Shown: one piece after another, positions 12,088 to 23,286 of the stretch
Layout of the letters: the number at the start of each line of letters is the position of its first letter
How positions within the stretch are numbered: position 1 is the first letter of the stretch
NCBI GenBank assembly: GCA_951799445.1
Contig: OX637294.1
Coordinates: forward strand, 19,803,452 to 19,867,451
Length of the DNA: 64,000 bases
Reading direction: 5' to 3'
Source: Pseudisothecium myosuroides
Lineage: Eukaryota > Streptophyta > Bryopsida > Hypnales > Lembophyllaceae
The notes under the pieces: model-generated
The model's database searches: none
Seen by the model: only the letters and a program-made list of their open reading frames with translations
Told to the model about the DNA's origin: nothing
Made by a program: the position numbers and the translations under genes

Positions 12088-12765
12088 GAAACTTCATTGA
12101 GAATTTTTCCACGTTCTACAATTAAAGCTCATCAAGACATATCTGACTAGAGTTGGAGACTGTTTATTTGATGCCATGGTGTATAGGTTGATATTTTTTT
12201 GGTGTAGGTGTTAACAATGAAGCCTATAATTTTTCTTGCTCAAAATATTTGAAGGCTTGGACGACCATGATATTGAGGGAGCATCTTCTAAGACTTATCA
12301 AGACATGATCGGATTTACGAAGGATGTACACCCTACACTCCTTGAATCATTTATTTTTGACTATGTGGATCTAATGTCTAGGCCACGTAGCAAAAGGGGA
12401 CTATGGGTGATATGGTTATTATGCATTTATATTGAGAGCTATAAGTAGACCCATAGTTGTGTACAATATTGACAGATTCAAATAGTAAGATGACATGAGG
12501 CCTCATACACATACTTTCAACTTATTTCCTCCAAGGATTGATCTAGTTATCATAGCTTTTAGAAACAAACATTTTGAAACTTTTGAAAAATGATCATTTC
12601 CAAAAGCTATGACAACTTGAAAAATTATAGGCTTCAATGTTAACACCTACAAAAGAAAATAGTAGCCCATTTACCATAACATCAAATAAACAGTCTCCAA
12701 TTCTAGTTGGATATGTCTTGATGAGCTTTAATTGTAGAACGCGGAAAAATTCTCAACGAAGTTTC
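12088..12765. repeat. Large inverted repeat, arms about 150 bp
   Basis: The left arm (about 12088-12238) and right arm (about 12614-12765) are inverted copies of each other with scattered mismatches and small indels. For example GCTCATCAAGACATATC on the left pairs with GATATGTCTTGATGAGC on the right. The loop of about 375 bp contains a 70-codon open frame (12236-12448) with no recognised similarity. A transcript would fold into a long hairpin. It could be a fold-back transposon or an inverted duplication. Confidence 0.75.
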
Positions 12766-12909
12766 TCAATGTGTGCGTTTATTAAACATCGACGTCAAGA
12801 AGTTTTTACCTCTGCATTAAATCTTGGCACAAAAGGCCCACTAAACTTAATTCTAAGTCATACAACAAACAAATTCAATAATAGATAGATTCCCTAGAAA
12901 ATAGACAAT

Positions 12910-13150
12910 GGTGCTAGTATGTGAGCCCAAGAATGTGAGCTTGTGAGCATTGAGTCTACAATATAGGTACCTATAATATAGATACCACACACTATAGAAG
13001 GTGTATGTATCATAAACACCTATAATATGGGTATTTGTAACATATATATCCTATAATCATAGACAATTTCTATAGTATATACACCTATAACATAGGTGTG
13101 TAGTATTCTAAGCTCACGGGCTCACACTCCTATGCTCACATAATAGCAAC
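12910..13150. repeat. Foldable MITE-like repeat with GTGAGC motifs
   Basis: The left terminus GTGCTAGTATGTGAGC is inverted on the right as GCTCACATAATAGCAAC. Inside are further inverted GTGAGC/GCTCAC pairs and several variants of a CCTATAATATAGGTACC-like palindromic unit (12960-13100). There is no ORF. The element is about 240 bp; the superfamily is unknown. Confidence 0.6.
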
Positions 13151-13746
13151 CCTCCTATAACCATCCACCAAAGTAAAAGTCCTAGTTGAACTTAAAAATA
13201 TTCTAAGTATGAATTCATGGGCAAGACTTTATAGTAGTCTTTGTTGAAACTAGTCGCCTTATTTATCTACAAACCCATTGACTAATAAGGTCATAACATT
13301 ATCAAATATGAATCATGGTGCCTTTGGAAGTCATTATAATTTGTAGCTAATTGTATTGATTTGCTACATACCAAAATCACTATACAAACAACCAATACTT
13401 GGCTTCTATTTTCCTTTCAATTTAGTCTAAAGTTTTCAAAACCTATAAAAACCTATTTATTTTTACTTTAAAAACATGCTTTTTAGTAATAATATTGTCA
13501 CTAACAAAAATTGCAACAATCAACTTAGCTTAAAAGAAAGTTAGGGTAGTTGATCAATTTAAAAAAAGAATAGTGCAAGGGATTAAGGCACACACATGTT
13601 CTAAGGTGGAAGGTCCATAAAATGCTTGACAAGGGTTCAATTTTGGGACACAAAGCTATTCCTTGGGCCAATGTTTGATGCTAGATTTTGGAAGTACAGT
13701 CAAACCGTGGTCCTAGCTATAGCTATGTATTGCAAAAAAGAACCCC

Positions 13747-14027
13747 TAGTGCTTGCGCTCTAAAAGCACCCTATAATATAGAAGTACATTTTACTTTTTC
13801 ATTGCACCAACAATGTACAAGTAGTATACATTTCAAGAGATGGATGCCTCTAGTGCCCATTGTGTAAACTTCAAAAATCCATAATTAATTCCACAAAGCT
13901 CCAAAAAATATGAAACGACTTGGATTAGATGCAAGTTTGCTTTGTCTCTCTGGGAGTCTAACCTTCCCCAATTTAGTTTTCAGCTCTTAAATGGATGCTT
14001 CATGGACCTCCTACCTTACCTTAGTGC
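13747..14027 (-). repeat. Repeat family E, copy 3 (reversed)
   Basis: This is the reverse complement of family E copies 1 and 2, including GAAACGACTTGGATTAGATG. The right edge CTACCTTACCTTAGTG corresponds to the AAGGTAG terminus of copy 2. It is immediately followed by a microsatellite. Confidence 0.6.
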
Positions 14028-14030
14028 AGA

Positions 14031-14032
14031 AA

Positions 14033-14063
<31 letters not shown>

Positions 14064-14121
14064 ATATATATATATATATATATAAATATATATATTTGTG
14101 TTACAGAAATATATATATATA
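14031..14121. repeat. Microsatellite (AAAT)n followed by (AT)n
   Basis: About eight AAAT units run into two AT tracts separated by a TTTGTGTTACAG spacer. It is a simple repeat at the edge of repeat E. Confidence 0.9.
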
Positions 14122-14686
14122 TTTGTGTGCTACTGTGCTGTACAGTACAACCATACAATTGCCTGTTACTGACTGAGAACTGCTTCTAAGTTAGTACATG
14201 TTTTAAGTTGTACACATTATTCAACTGAGATTACATATTAAATTTTGTGCCACAATCCCAGCTGTTAATTGGTAGTGACCCCTGCCCCCTTGTCAATGCA
14301 GATGGATTTCATGTGGGGTGTTAACTGTTACTACGATGGAGGACTGAGTGCAGGACTGCTCAATCACGCCCATCTCCATCTCTTCATGTGAAAACAGAAT
14401 AATAAGTTAAGGTTGGACAAACCGAGCTCTGAGCAGCCACTTAGTTAGCACATTAAAAAATAATATTAGCTAGCATATGTACGCAACAAAAGCGCATCAC
14501 TCTCGTGCATTTGTGTGATAAATCGACTCATTAACTTAATACTTTTATAGTGATTGAGAAGGGGAGTGAAGGGACCATTGCACGCTCCTAATTTGGATCT
14601 TGTTTGTACAGGTACAAGTACGTACTCATCCTTTGTGACGAGTTTTTCTTTGCAATAGAAGGATTTATCTCTCGCGGTATATATAC

Positions 14687-14990
14687 AAGGTAGGGACACC
14701 TCAAATCGCCATTTTTTCTACTATAGACAATTTATGTTATTAGACTAGCCAAATTTCTATATTCTCTCATTGGCAAGTGGTAGGAGATTTCAATGCACCA
14801 AAAAACGCATAATTTGGATACCATATGCAAATTAAAGTTATGAAGCCGATCAAAGTTTTTTTGGTTGATATTCTATAAGCGTTTTGCAAGAGTAGGTGTA
14901 TATTAATTTTGGAGATTTATATAACATGAGCATTACATAAAGTGGTGCGTTAAGGCCCGGAGCGATTTTGTGGGAGTCTACCTTACATAT
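14687..14990 (+). repeat. Repeat family D, copy 2, uninterrupted
   Basis: The termini are AAGGTAGGGACACCTCAAAT and, reverse-complemented on the right, AAGGTAGACTCCCACAAAAT. The interior includes AGGAGATTTCAATGCACCAA, which is shared with copy 1 (2405-2430) and copy 3. At the position where copy 1 carries the family A insertion, this copy reads GTTATTAGAC without an insertion. Confidence 0.65.
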
Positions 14991-15016
14991 GTTCCTAACA
15001 TGAGCATACAATATTA

Positions 15017-15330
15017 CAATAGAACCTCTCTAAAGTAACAGGGCATAGACCGCGTGCCAATATTATAATAAAGAGGTTCATTGATTTAGAGAGGGTCTAC
15101 GCATTCAAAAATTTGCACACAAGAAGCTTCAAAAGTTCTACAAGTGGCACATTTTGAAGAAAGGAAAGACCTCGGTATGGCCATGATGCTTGTTCAAAAG
15201 CCTAATTTAGCTTTTTTTCATCCTTGGCCGGCTTTCATTTAGTGCTGCCACTTATTATATTCTCCAAGCCAGGACTAATATTACAGAAGTTTATTGGCTT
15301 ATAGAGTATCGACTTAGAGAGGTTCTACTG
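15017..15330. mobile_element. Pogo/Emigrant-like MITE
   Basis: The left end is CAATAGAACCTCTCTAAAGT and the right end, reverse-complemented, is CAGTAGAACCTCTCTAAGTC. TA flanks both ends (15015-15016 and 15331-15332). CAGTARAACCTCTNTAA termini with TA duplication are typical of Emigrant, a plant MITE mobilised by pogo-like Tc1/mariner transposases. The element is 314 bp and non-coding. Confidence 0.7.
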
Positions 15331-15679
15331 TAGCGTCACTCACTCTACCCAATAGTTTGGCTAATACGAACGGACTCCCGAGAGCATCACCAACGTTGAA
15401 TCGGTACTAGGGTACGTTAAGCCAAATCTGCGTTGGCCCTCGATCTAGCGTCTCGCAGCTTCCAATACGTACACTGTATCCAAAACCAGAGGTGGCACCG
15501 ATTTCTGCAACGGTGGATCGGGCGGTGGATTTGAATTGCGAGCCATGCGCCTCTTCGTGAAGCTTGTTCTCCAGTTGTCGACTTGTTGTGCTTCTCGAGA
15601 TGGAGCGGTGTCGAGATGCTCTATGTTCTGAGCAGCTAGGGACTCAGACGAAGAGGCTGACGAATTTTTCAAGGCGATT

Positions 15680-16203
15680 TTGATTGGCATCGAAGAAGAG
15701 GGAGCAGATTTGGCCAGGGCCTTCATTGACAGAAATCGGGGATCATGGCATGACCACCTGATTCGGGACTACTGCTCTAGCTCCAAATCCTGTGTTCGAT
15801 GGTACCAAATTCAAACGTCAATTGAGGATGTGCAAACCATTGTTTTTGCAAATTGTGGAGTTTGTACGTAGCTTTGACTCATACTTTGTGAGATGCTAAA
15901 GGGAGACTTGGATTATCTTCTTTGTAGAAATGTATTGTGGTCTTGCGAATGCTTGGATACGGTGTAGCTGCTGACGCTACCGATGAGTATTGTCGGTTGG
16001 GAGAGAGCTACGCGTGTACAAGAAGCATTGGAGTGATTTGTCGAACGTTGTCATCCGTCATTGCTTCCAGAGGAATTCTTGAGGAAACCAACACATTCAA
16101 ACGTCAAGAGGCAATTGGGCATCGATTCGTTTTCTGGCATGTTCGCTTCCAAAGCCTTGTTGTTAATGGGACATGTGTGATATTATGCAAGCTTGCAACA
16201 TAA
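15680..16203 (+). pseudogene. PIF/Harbinger (ALP1/HARBI1-like) transposase remnant
   Basis: Two open stretches in different frames, 15680-15871 and 15937-16203, match the start of a PIF/Harbinger DDE transposase (DDE_Tnp_4 family). The first contains RGSWHDHLIRDY, like the N-terminal 'RG.AH..L..DY' block. The second contains LRMLGYGVAADATDEYCRLG, closely resembling the conserved ALRMLAYGxxADxxDEYxRxxES block ahead of the catalytic core. The DDE residues themselves are not visible. Stops and a frame change separate the blocks, so it cannot encode a full enzyme of the usual 350-450 residues. An intact gene would act in the nucleus, cutting and joining element ends. Confidence 0.6.
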
Positions 16204-16422
16204 TGCATAGCACAATATTTTAAGGTAAAATTGGATTGGAAATGGAGCATGTGTTTGAGCAAGGAATTGATAGAGGACACATGGTGCTTGACTTGATGCT
16301 TGCGTTGCTTCTCATATAGTTTTACCTCCAACCAACAAGGCAAGTCTTTTAGTATGCTTCAACTTAACAATGAATGAAAAAGAGCCGTTTTTGATTATAG
16401 TGCTTGATCTTGTACAATTTTA

Positions 16423-16648
16423 GTGTGCATTGAGAACGTCCTCCAAAGAGGTCCCCATCTCCTTCAACACCAAAATTACCTTGTATATCCCAACAAATTT
16501 TCCAATATCATGTTTGATTACCGCCTACTTACTCTCCAATGACTGCACCGGACTATTTTCCCTTTCTGGTAACTTGTATTCGAGGTAGTGCATATAAATC
16601 GTCTCCAAAAACACCAAAGATTTATACTTGTTGCCTTGGATTGGGTCC
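16423..16648 (-). pseudogene. PIF/Harbinger ORF2 (Myb/SANT, NAM-like) remnant
   Basis: Read on the minus strand, the frame gives DPIQGNKYKS, a gap with degenerate FLETIYMHYLEYKLPERENS, then an in-frame stop (16525-16527), then AVIKHDIGKFVGIYKVILVL. This follows the order of the plant Harbinger ORF2 or 'No apical meristem-like' domain: DPIxGxxQKxxxFW, then AIQxxVNKFxGxYxxI. In intact elements this DNA-binding protein assists the transposase and is encoded separately, often in the opposite orientation, as here. The internal stop and short length make it a relic. Confidence 0.5.
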
Positions 16649-16899
16649 TATGATACATGAAAATCGAAAGCATTATACAACTTGAAAATCTTCCTAGTAG
16701 TGAAATTCTTCCCTTTTCGCGTACTTGCTACAATGTTTGTCTCTACCATCACGGTGGGGTGTTGGATTGACCTCATATAGAGAGCAAAATGGAAGCTATA
16801 CCCAAAAGGCAAAATGAATATTAATTGGCAAGGGATTCTCAAATGTCTACCCTTCTAATGTTTTCTCGTGTACCTATTAGGTCCAACCTTACAAACGAG

Positions 16900-18049
16900 G
16901 CGTGGACTCCACCTTATAAATTAACATTGGAGATCCTTTGGGAATTCAACATTGATGATGCTTTAATATACGCCAATTCTAAAAAAATTGGAGTTATTTT
17001 TCTCCCTCTTTTTATATATTCTTAGCTTCTCTACAATCTTTGTCTCGTAGCAAGGTAAATGAAAATGAAAATAATTGTATGTACTTATAATACCTTACAT
17101 TATGTCTTTTTAGTCTTTTTCTTCACTTAATAGTGCATAAAATTTAATCATAAGAGATTAAAATCAAGGCATATAAATTTGATACTATAAATACTATGAA
17201 TGTGCATTTGGAAATTGGAAATGAGTGTCATAAAAATGTTTTTAAGGTTTGATTTATAAAGTATTATTAAATTTTTATTAAAGATAAAAATTTGACTTAA
17301 TTTTTTTATATAAATGAATTTGAAATACATTTGGATCTCCTTCATTTCCTATGTGAAATACAAAAAATTGTCTTAAATAAAAATAAAATCTTACATATAT
17401 ATGCTCAAATTTTATTAATTCTAATTCTAATCCAATTTTTTTGCCTATAGTTGCCTTGTCTTCCTTGTATTTATGTATTAAAAGTCCTTTTACATTTCTA
17501 TATGCTTTCAATTTTCTCTTTAAATTACATTTTTGGATTCTTAATTCCAAGGGTACAAGAATTCTTAGACTAAATTTAATTTGATGGAAGTTCAAATGAC
17601 ATAAAAATGCATGATATGTAATTAAAATTTGGCCTCATAAGAAAGGGAGTTTATACCTAGAAAGCAAACACGTGACATAATCAATCCTTGACATAATTAT
17701 AAGAAAAAGTATCTAAAGTAATTGAACACATTGTATTGCCAATGCATACACACAATAGTACTAGAATTCACAAGAAGCACCAAACTATTAAGAGTGTGTT
17801 TAAAAAGATGCAATGAAAGAAAAAATCACATCCATTTATGGACACCCTTTAACTTCAATTTAAATATACAATTAAAGAAATGTATTAAAGATTCTTGACC
17901 TTTCATTTCATGTAAGAATTGGCTTTATAGAGCCAATTACACTCAATACCAAATCCAAATCCGCTAACTCATATAGCAAATATACATATGCAAAAATTTG
18001 TCTACTTGTATTCCTCATAATTCATAGTTGAATTATTCCATGAAACGCT
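16900..18049. other. AT-rich stretch, no gene recognised
   Basis: The stretch has several A/T-rich open frames (17148-17345 and 17278-17595 on the minus strand) with lysine/asparagine/isoleucine-rich translations, as expected by chance at this composition. There are no domains, no clear splice structure and no assigned repeat. Confidence 0.4.
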
Positions 18050-19137
18050 TGTTGGAAAAACAAAGTAACTATACCAAAAATTTCCAAATAAGCATTTGAG
18101 CATGGTCATAATATGAAGCTATGTAAGTTCCTATTGGATCTTATTGAGCATTAATTGGAGATTTTAAATTTCTTTCTTTAACTCCTAGTGTTTTTTTTTA
18201 ATGTTTAGAGACCCAAAACTGCTTCAAAAAACTAATTTCCAAAGCAAGGCTAAAATTTTCATTTATATTTATTTTTTAACAAATTCAACCATAGGATCTC
18301 CGAATTAATTTGTTACTATAATACAGTCACCCTCCTAAAATTTCACAGTAAAAAATCTTACCAATTGTAAGATCATGCTACTTAGGTTTCAAAAAAAGTA
18401 TTTTCAATTCTTCCCAAATAGTTACAATAAATTTCATCTTTCAAACATTTTATAAAAAAATATGTAGATCCTACAACTTGCAACTCTCTATAATATGTTG
18501 AAAAAATAAGTTGGAAATATATATATATATATAAAATTCATATTCGTGCTTAAGAAAATAATAAGTAGAAAGAAGTAGAGAACAGTTTAAAATACTAACT
18601 TCTTAAAATTTAGTTATGGAATTGGAAAATTCCAATCCCAATGGTTGTAATGTTGTAATAATCAATCTAAATACTATAATTTTTTTTTTTCCAAAAAATA
18701 TCAAAAACTCAGCTAACTAAAGAACTTCAAAGTTTATTTTGGGGTAGAGATTATAACTACCTGCAAACAAAACTCTTAGTAAGTTTCATCTCATTAATAA
18801 AAATGGAATGATTCAAAGATATATATAGCCCAAGCTGTCTGGGTTGAGAAAAAACTACATATTGTATAATACTTTTTTAACCATGTAGTCAAAAGTTACA
18901 AAAATTGTTGTGCCTTAAAGCAACTCCTTGACTGCATGTTGTGTGAAAATTTCAAAGAAAAATAATAAAAATTATGTTCTTAATGAGCTATCCAAAATTT
19001 CTATGTTGCCAAAAAACTTTGTTTGGTCTTTTAGGATTGAACATGCATTTTTTGGATTCCGCATGGATAAACAACAAATTTCCAAAGTGCTGAAAACAGG
19101 TGTATCCAAAATTATGAATAGAAGTAGTCCTTTCTAG
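18050..19137 (+). repeat. Repeat family C copy split by a family A element
   Basis: 18100-18177 (…GGATCTTATTGAGCATTAAT, GGAGATTTTAAAT) and 19042-19137 (CATGCATTTTTTGGATTCC, AGTGCTGAAAACAGGTG) together reproduce the family C sequence that is continuous at 7297-7490. The gap is exactly the family A element at 18178-19041. Confidence 0.55.
18178..19041 (+). mobile_element. Family A TTAA element (degenerate), nested in repeat C
   Basis: It starts TTAACTCCTAGTG and ends GGTCTTTTAGGATTGAA, worn versions of the family A termini. Its interior is collinear with the copy at 1407-2367, including CCATAGGATCTC, ACCAATTGTAAGATCATG and GTTGTAATGTTGTAATAATC. It is non-coding. Its insertion point in repeat C is not a longer duplication, which agrees with a TTAA target, but the right TTAA has decayed to TGAA. 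Confidence 0.6.
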
Positions 19138-19139
19138 GC

Positions 19140-21489
19140 TTGAATGTGAAGGGGTTGGTTTCTACAAACATGTCACAATTAGTAGTTACTGTACGGTAGG
19201 TTGTTGTCAACACAACCGTAACTGACTCAATTTTGTCAATAATGTAACTTCTACACTCACTCTACAAACACCAATCTAAAACTCCACAACCGTGACCCAA
19301 TTTTGTGAAAAGTATGTAACTTCTGCATTTGCTCTAAAAACGCCAATCTAGACCTATCTTTACTACGGAGTATTATGGAGAGTAAGAGATGGCGAATGTT
19401 CTTAGATTGGCATCTTCCATTGACATGCTCTTCTACAATTTTGCCGGAGTTGGGTGACTGTTGGTTTTACAGCAACCAGACTGCTCTTGCCAACTGTTTG
19501 CAAACCAGTAGACTAATCCAATCTGGACGCCAGATGAACGCCAGATGATACTGCAAGGAGAGATCCAAATCGACCACACCTTGCCTGAAGTGAGTTAAGT
19601 AAGTTAAGTCTCACATTCAAATGCGTGCTGGCAGACTCGTGATTGTTGCGGTCTCGTTCTATCCTGCGCAGATCGACACCTGCAAGCGAAGAGTGTCTGC
19701 AGTGAAAAGAGGTTCAATGGCGTTGTGTGAGGGCAGGAGACCAGCTGCATCATTCTTTCCAAGATGCCTGGCTCGCTCCCCCCTCGATCCCCGAGTCCAC
19801 TGACTGCCTGTCGCCTCTGCCACATCGCTCCAGTAGAGCTTCTTCGGCTCCTGTCCCGAGACCCGAGCTTGACGTACGACGCCAGCAACTCCTGCAAGGC
19901 GGAGAAAAAAAAAATGAAACACGGGACTCACCCTGCTACTGTAGCTGCCTGGTGAAGTTAAGTTATTCCCAACAGTGTCCAAGAGTCTAGCTGTGGCGAG
20001 GATCGGAGTAATCGGCCATGGTGAAGCTAACTAACTGAGTTCCAGTAGAAGCTAGTTGCGCAGGGGAGAAATGATCCCAGTTAGTTAGCTAGTAAGAGAC
20101 AAATTCCTCCGAGAATGGTGCTGAGAGATTATGTCCGACGTACTGCTTCGGGTTGTCTCGATCCCTGAGTGCTGGAGCAGCGTCACGGTAGACTTCTGCA
20201 GCCGCAACAACAATTGCCTTGATCGACGCAGAGGCTCATGTTGGGAAGGTGCGAGGACATGTTAATTGCTGATAATTCACCAGCTGACTTCTCCAACCGT
20301 CGTAGCTAAGTCTAGAGCCGATTGATCAGTGAGGTCAAGGACAGTCACAAAGCTCGTATATTAAGGCTACCTTCTTCATTCTAGCTCCCAGTGGCACTCA
20401 GACGTGTTTTCCAAAGCTCAAGGAGATCCAACTAGCTAGTCCACGCTTCCGAGCTAGAGTTTGTGCCTGGGAATTGACTCCAAGGGTCGTCCTCTGACGC
20501 TGTTGCTTCTGTTTTTTGATGCTGGATTTAGTCACAGTCTTGACATTCCACGAGTGAAACTCCTAGCTAGCTTTTGGTCACGTACTGAATTGTGCGGTTA
20601 GTGTCGATATTCAGCTGAATCTCAGACGGTCGTTGGTCAAGGAGGACGTAGCCTGCCTTTCTAGTGACCCGCCAGCTGCTTGCTGTTACCGCCACGTTCT
20701 TGTCTAGCAGATTTCGCTTCGTTTTCTTAGTCGTTGAGCTAGTCAAGTCATATCACGCAAATTGCGAGTGTGAGTATACCGCAGTGGGCTGACTACAAAG
20801 GCAGGAGAGAGAGACTGAAAAGGAATTGAACTTTGACGTGGTAGTGAGGATTACGTGACAAGAAGCTAGCTGCAGCCACCCACCAGTTATTACACTCTGC
20901 TGCACGTCTTGTTGTGACGTTTGATCGCACATACACAGGCCGGTAGCTAACGACATTAGAGAGTTGCAATTGCAAGGCTCTTTTTCCTCCATAAGAAGAT
21001 CGAGAAGCGGAGCTAGTGGAGCCCTGTACGTACTTCTCCACGGATCACTTCGTTCCCAGTTCCTCTCTCCATCACGCCTCGCTAGAGCCGTATTCTGTAC
21101 ATGAGTGCAGGCAGCTGCTGCAGCAGCCACTCATCACGAGTCACGGCCTGGATTTGACCCGCCTGACATAGCCACGCCGCTTCGCACTGACGCACTTCGT
21201 CAGTTCCTCTTACCCACCCGGCCCGTCGATCCATCGTTTCTCGAAGCCAATTCGTTGCAGTGTAGGCTAAATTCGTTGCTTTCCGAACGGTGCGTCCCGT
21301 CAGGAGTGGTCGAAGATTTACACATTGGAGCTTGCTTGGCCGGCACAGGCGATCATTTGTGCTGAGCAGCCTGAGCTCCAAACACAACTTACCTGCTCGA
21401 CATATACGCTTGATCGGCTTCGTTGCGGCTCATATCATTCAGTGAGTGGAAGGTGCAGAGTTGGAGGCTCAAGGAGAGAGAGGAGCACC
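19140..21489. other. Upstream and probable 5' leader region of the EPFL gene
   Basis: Base composition becomes distinctly less AT-rich here than in the flanking repeats and no dispersed repeat is recognised. Many short open frames on both strands are mutually overlapping and lack domains. Several AUGs precede the EPFL start, for example a short 18-codon frame starting near 21100, so a long leader would contain upstream ORFs. A TATATTAA at 20357-20364 followed by a pyrimidine-rich stretch is a possible core promoter but is unproven. Confidence 0.45.
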
Positions 21490-23286
21490 ATGTCGATCGC
21501 TTGTTTGATCACCACTCTCGTGCTTCTGGTGTTGTTTCCCGCTTCGGTCGTGGCACGCACGGGACCAGCTGGTAATTCTCTCTTCTTTGCAATTGCTTGA
21601 TAACATTCACTTCGCCCAATATTAACTTAGCTGTAGTGAATCTGATTGCTTTCCATCCTGTATTGGAGTTTGTAGTTACACAAGAGTTCAGCATAATTTC
21701 TCTGCTGGTCAGAGATGTATCATGTCACTGCAGGCTTTGACAGTTTTGCTGGTTTTCCCTCGGACATGAAGTAGGCTACAGGCTCAGAAATTTAAAGGAA
21801 AGGAGTTAGTGTAGTAGTTTCTTCATTTTTTCCACTTATCTTGTGGTTCAGTAGCGAGATTGTTAGGAATTATGGAATTTCTCTCAACTCTGTTTCTTGT
21901 ATCGAAATATTTTGGTTCCCTGTCTTATAGAATTTAGTGTTTGACACAATTAATCTGGTAGATGGGCTTCGCCGAGCAGATCACCTATTTTCTATCAGTG
22001 TAATGGCCATGCTAGCTCTTTGTTGAGAGGAATTTGAGAAGTAGATAAGGTCGTGCACAAGAAGAAAATGTGCTTTTACTCTAATGGATTTGGCAAGTCA
22101 GATATATAGCCGAGATGCATTCTACATTGTTTTTGTGGATTGATTTGACGATTCGTGTTTTGTCTTCATTGAAGAAAACGACACTCACTTCTGTCATTTT
22201 CGATGCGTTACAGGCATTCTAGCCACGGAGACGACGATCTCGAATCTGGAGCGAACACCCGAACTAGCAGGCCCGGCTCCCGCCAAGCTGGATGCGCTCC
22301 CGGAAACGGCAGAAGTGAAAGCACATACCACCGAGGTAATATTTTCAAAATCGCGTCAATTGCAGCTTTGAAAGAGACCATGTCTGAAATTAAAAAAGAA
22401 AAGAGAAGAATACAAGGCATTCCGACTCCCGACTCCCGAGGGCGGTTCAGGGGGCAATTGCCGCTATTTTAGCTTGCCATTGATGAAAGCGATCAAGATT
22501 TTAGAATCTTTAATTCCCTTGTCCCCTGAAATATAATAATAGTATACAATAACAAGCCTGTAAGCTTGGGAAAATTTGGCAGAGTCACGCCAGAATATAT
22601 GTGCAATTTCTACTGTTGATTCATTCTTTACAATACTATTGTTGAACATCAGTTACACTACCTTACGTCAAAGTAGCAGGCATGGCGGACCGAAATCATT
22701 GTACTTGAATTAATCTCATGTTGGCAGTATAAGTACTCTGAAAGCCGCCTCAGGGAACAGCCTGTCTCCCTTCTTTACACCGTCGCCTCATTCACGCTAG
22801 AGACAGCAGCCTGATGAGGGGGTCCAATTCGCTTGACACCAGAACCCATGGAAACTCTCAATTGCGTAGTACATTTCCAGCTTCAGTGGAATGAATGATT
22901 AAATTCCAACAGTGAGTACGTGGCAGCAACTCGTGAGAAGGAAGACTTATTCCACCTTTGTACAGTATTATATTCCTCGCCTTGGTAGTCATTGAAACTA
23001 AAATCACCTGTGGTTGAATTTTCAGAGTATGGATCATTTGAGAATTGCGCCTCAGGATGCCGACTCCATCTTCCATTTCCACAGAAACGATGATGGCAGC
23101 AGCAGCAGCAACAGACGAGGCTTGGTGGGGTCCTCTCCCCCCACTTGCCGAGCCAAGTGCGGCACCTGCAACCCTTGCAAGCCAGTGCACATTGCCATCG
23201 GCAGCCCACATGGCGTCATCTCCGAGACCGAGTATTACCCTGAGGTTTGGCGATGCCAGTGTGGCAACAGGTACTACATGCCATAG
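21490..23286 (+). CDS. EPF/EPFL-type secreted cysteine-rich peptide precursor (three exons)
   Basis: Exons 21490-21571, 22214-22335 and 23026-23286 join in frame (phases 1 and 0) through GTAATTCTC/TTACAG and GTAATATTT/TTTTCAG splice sites to a 154-residue precursor. Residues 1-23 are a hydrophobic signal peptide. A variable propeptide follows, with a Ser tract (93-96) and the basic pair R98-R99. The C-terminal domain has GSSPPTCRAKCGTCNPCKPV (103-122) and YYPEVWRCQCGNRYYMP (138-154). Its six cysteines are at 109, 113, 116, 119, 145 and 147, as in the EPFL4/5/6 (CHALLAH) group. In Arabidopsis such peptides are processed in the secretory pathway and bind ERECTA-family receptor kinases and TMM to control stomatal patterning and stem growth. 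The start ATG has A at -3 and no in-frame ATG precedes it. The family assignment is firm; the subgroup and the exact mature N-terminus are inferred. Confidence 0.9.

Larger units (their letters stand above)
15384..16900. mobile_element. Degenerate PIF/Harbinger transposon (approximate limits)
   Basis: Remnants of both genes of a plant PIF/Harbinger element lie close together: a transposase on + (about 15680-16203) and the Myb/SANT-like accessory protein on - (about 16423-16648). The left part begins near GAGCATCACCAACG, which resembles the GAGCATCTCCAAC-type end common in plant Harbinger elements. No matching right terminus was found, so the right limit is a guess. Both genes are broken. Confidence 0.5.

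Noticed and set aside
15445..15726. 93-codon minus-strand frame as a gene
   Set aside because: It lies antisense across the start of the Harbinger remnant and is low-complexity (Ser/Pro-rich); it is probably fortuitous.
19604..19990. Four overlapping open frames on both strands
   Set aside because: Overlap of this kind is expected in GC-richer non-coding DNA; none has a recognisable domain.
20357..20364. TATATTAA as the EPFL core promoter
   Set aside because: It is well placed relative to a pyrimidine-rich stretch, but TA-rich words are common here and it is more than 1.1 kb from the start codon; no transcript evidence is available.
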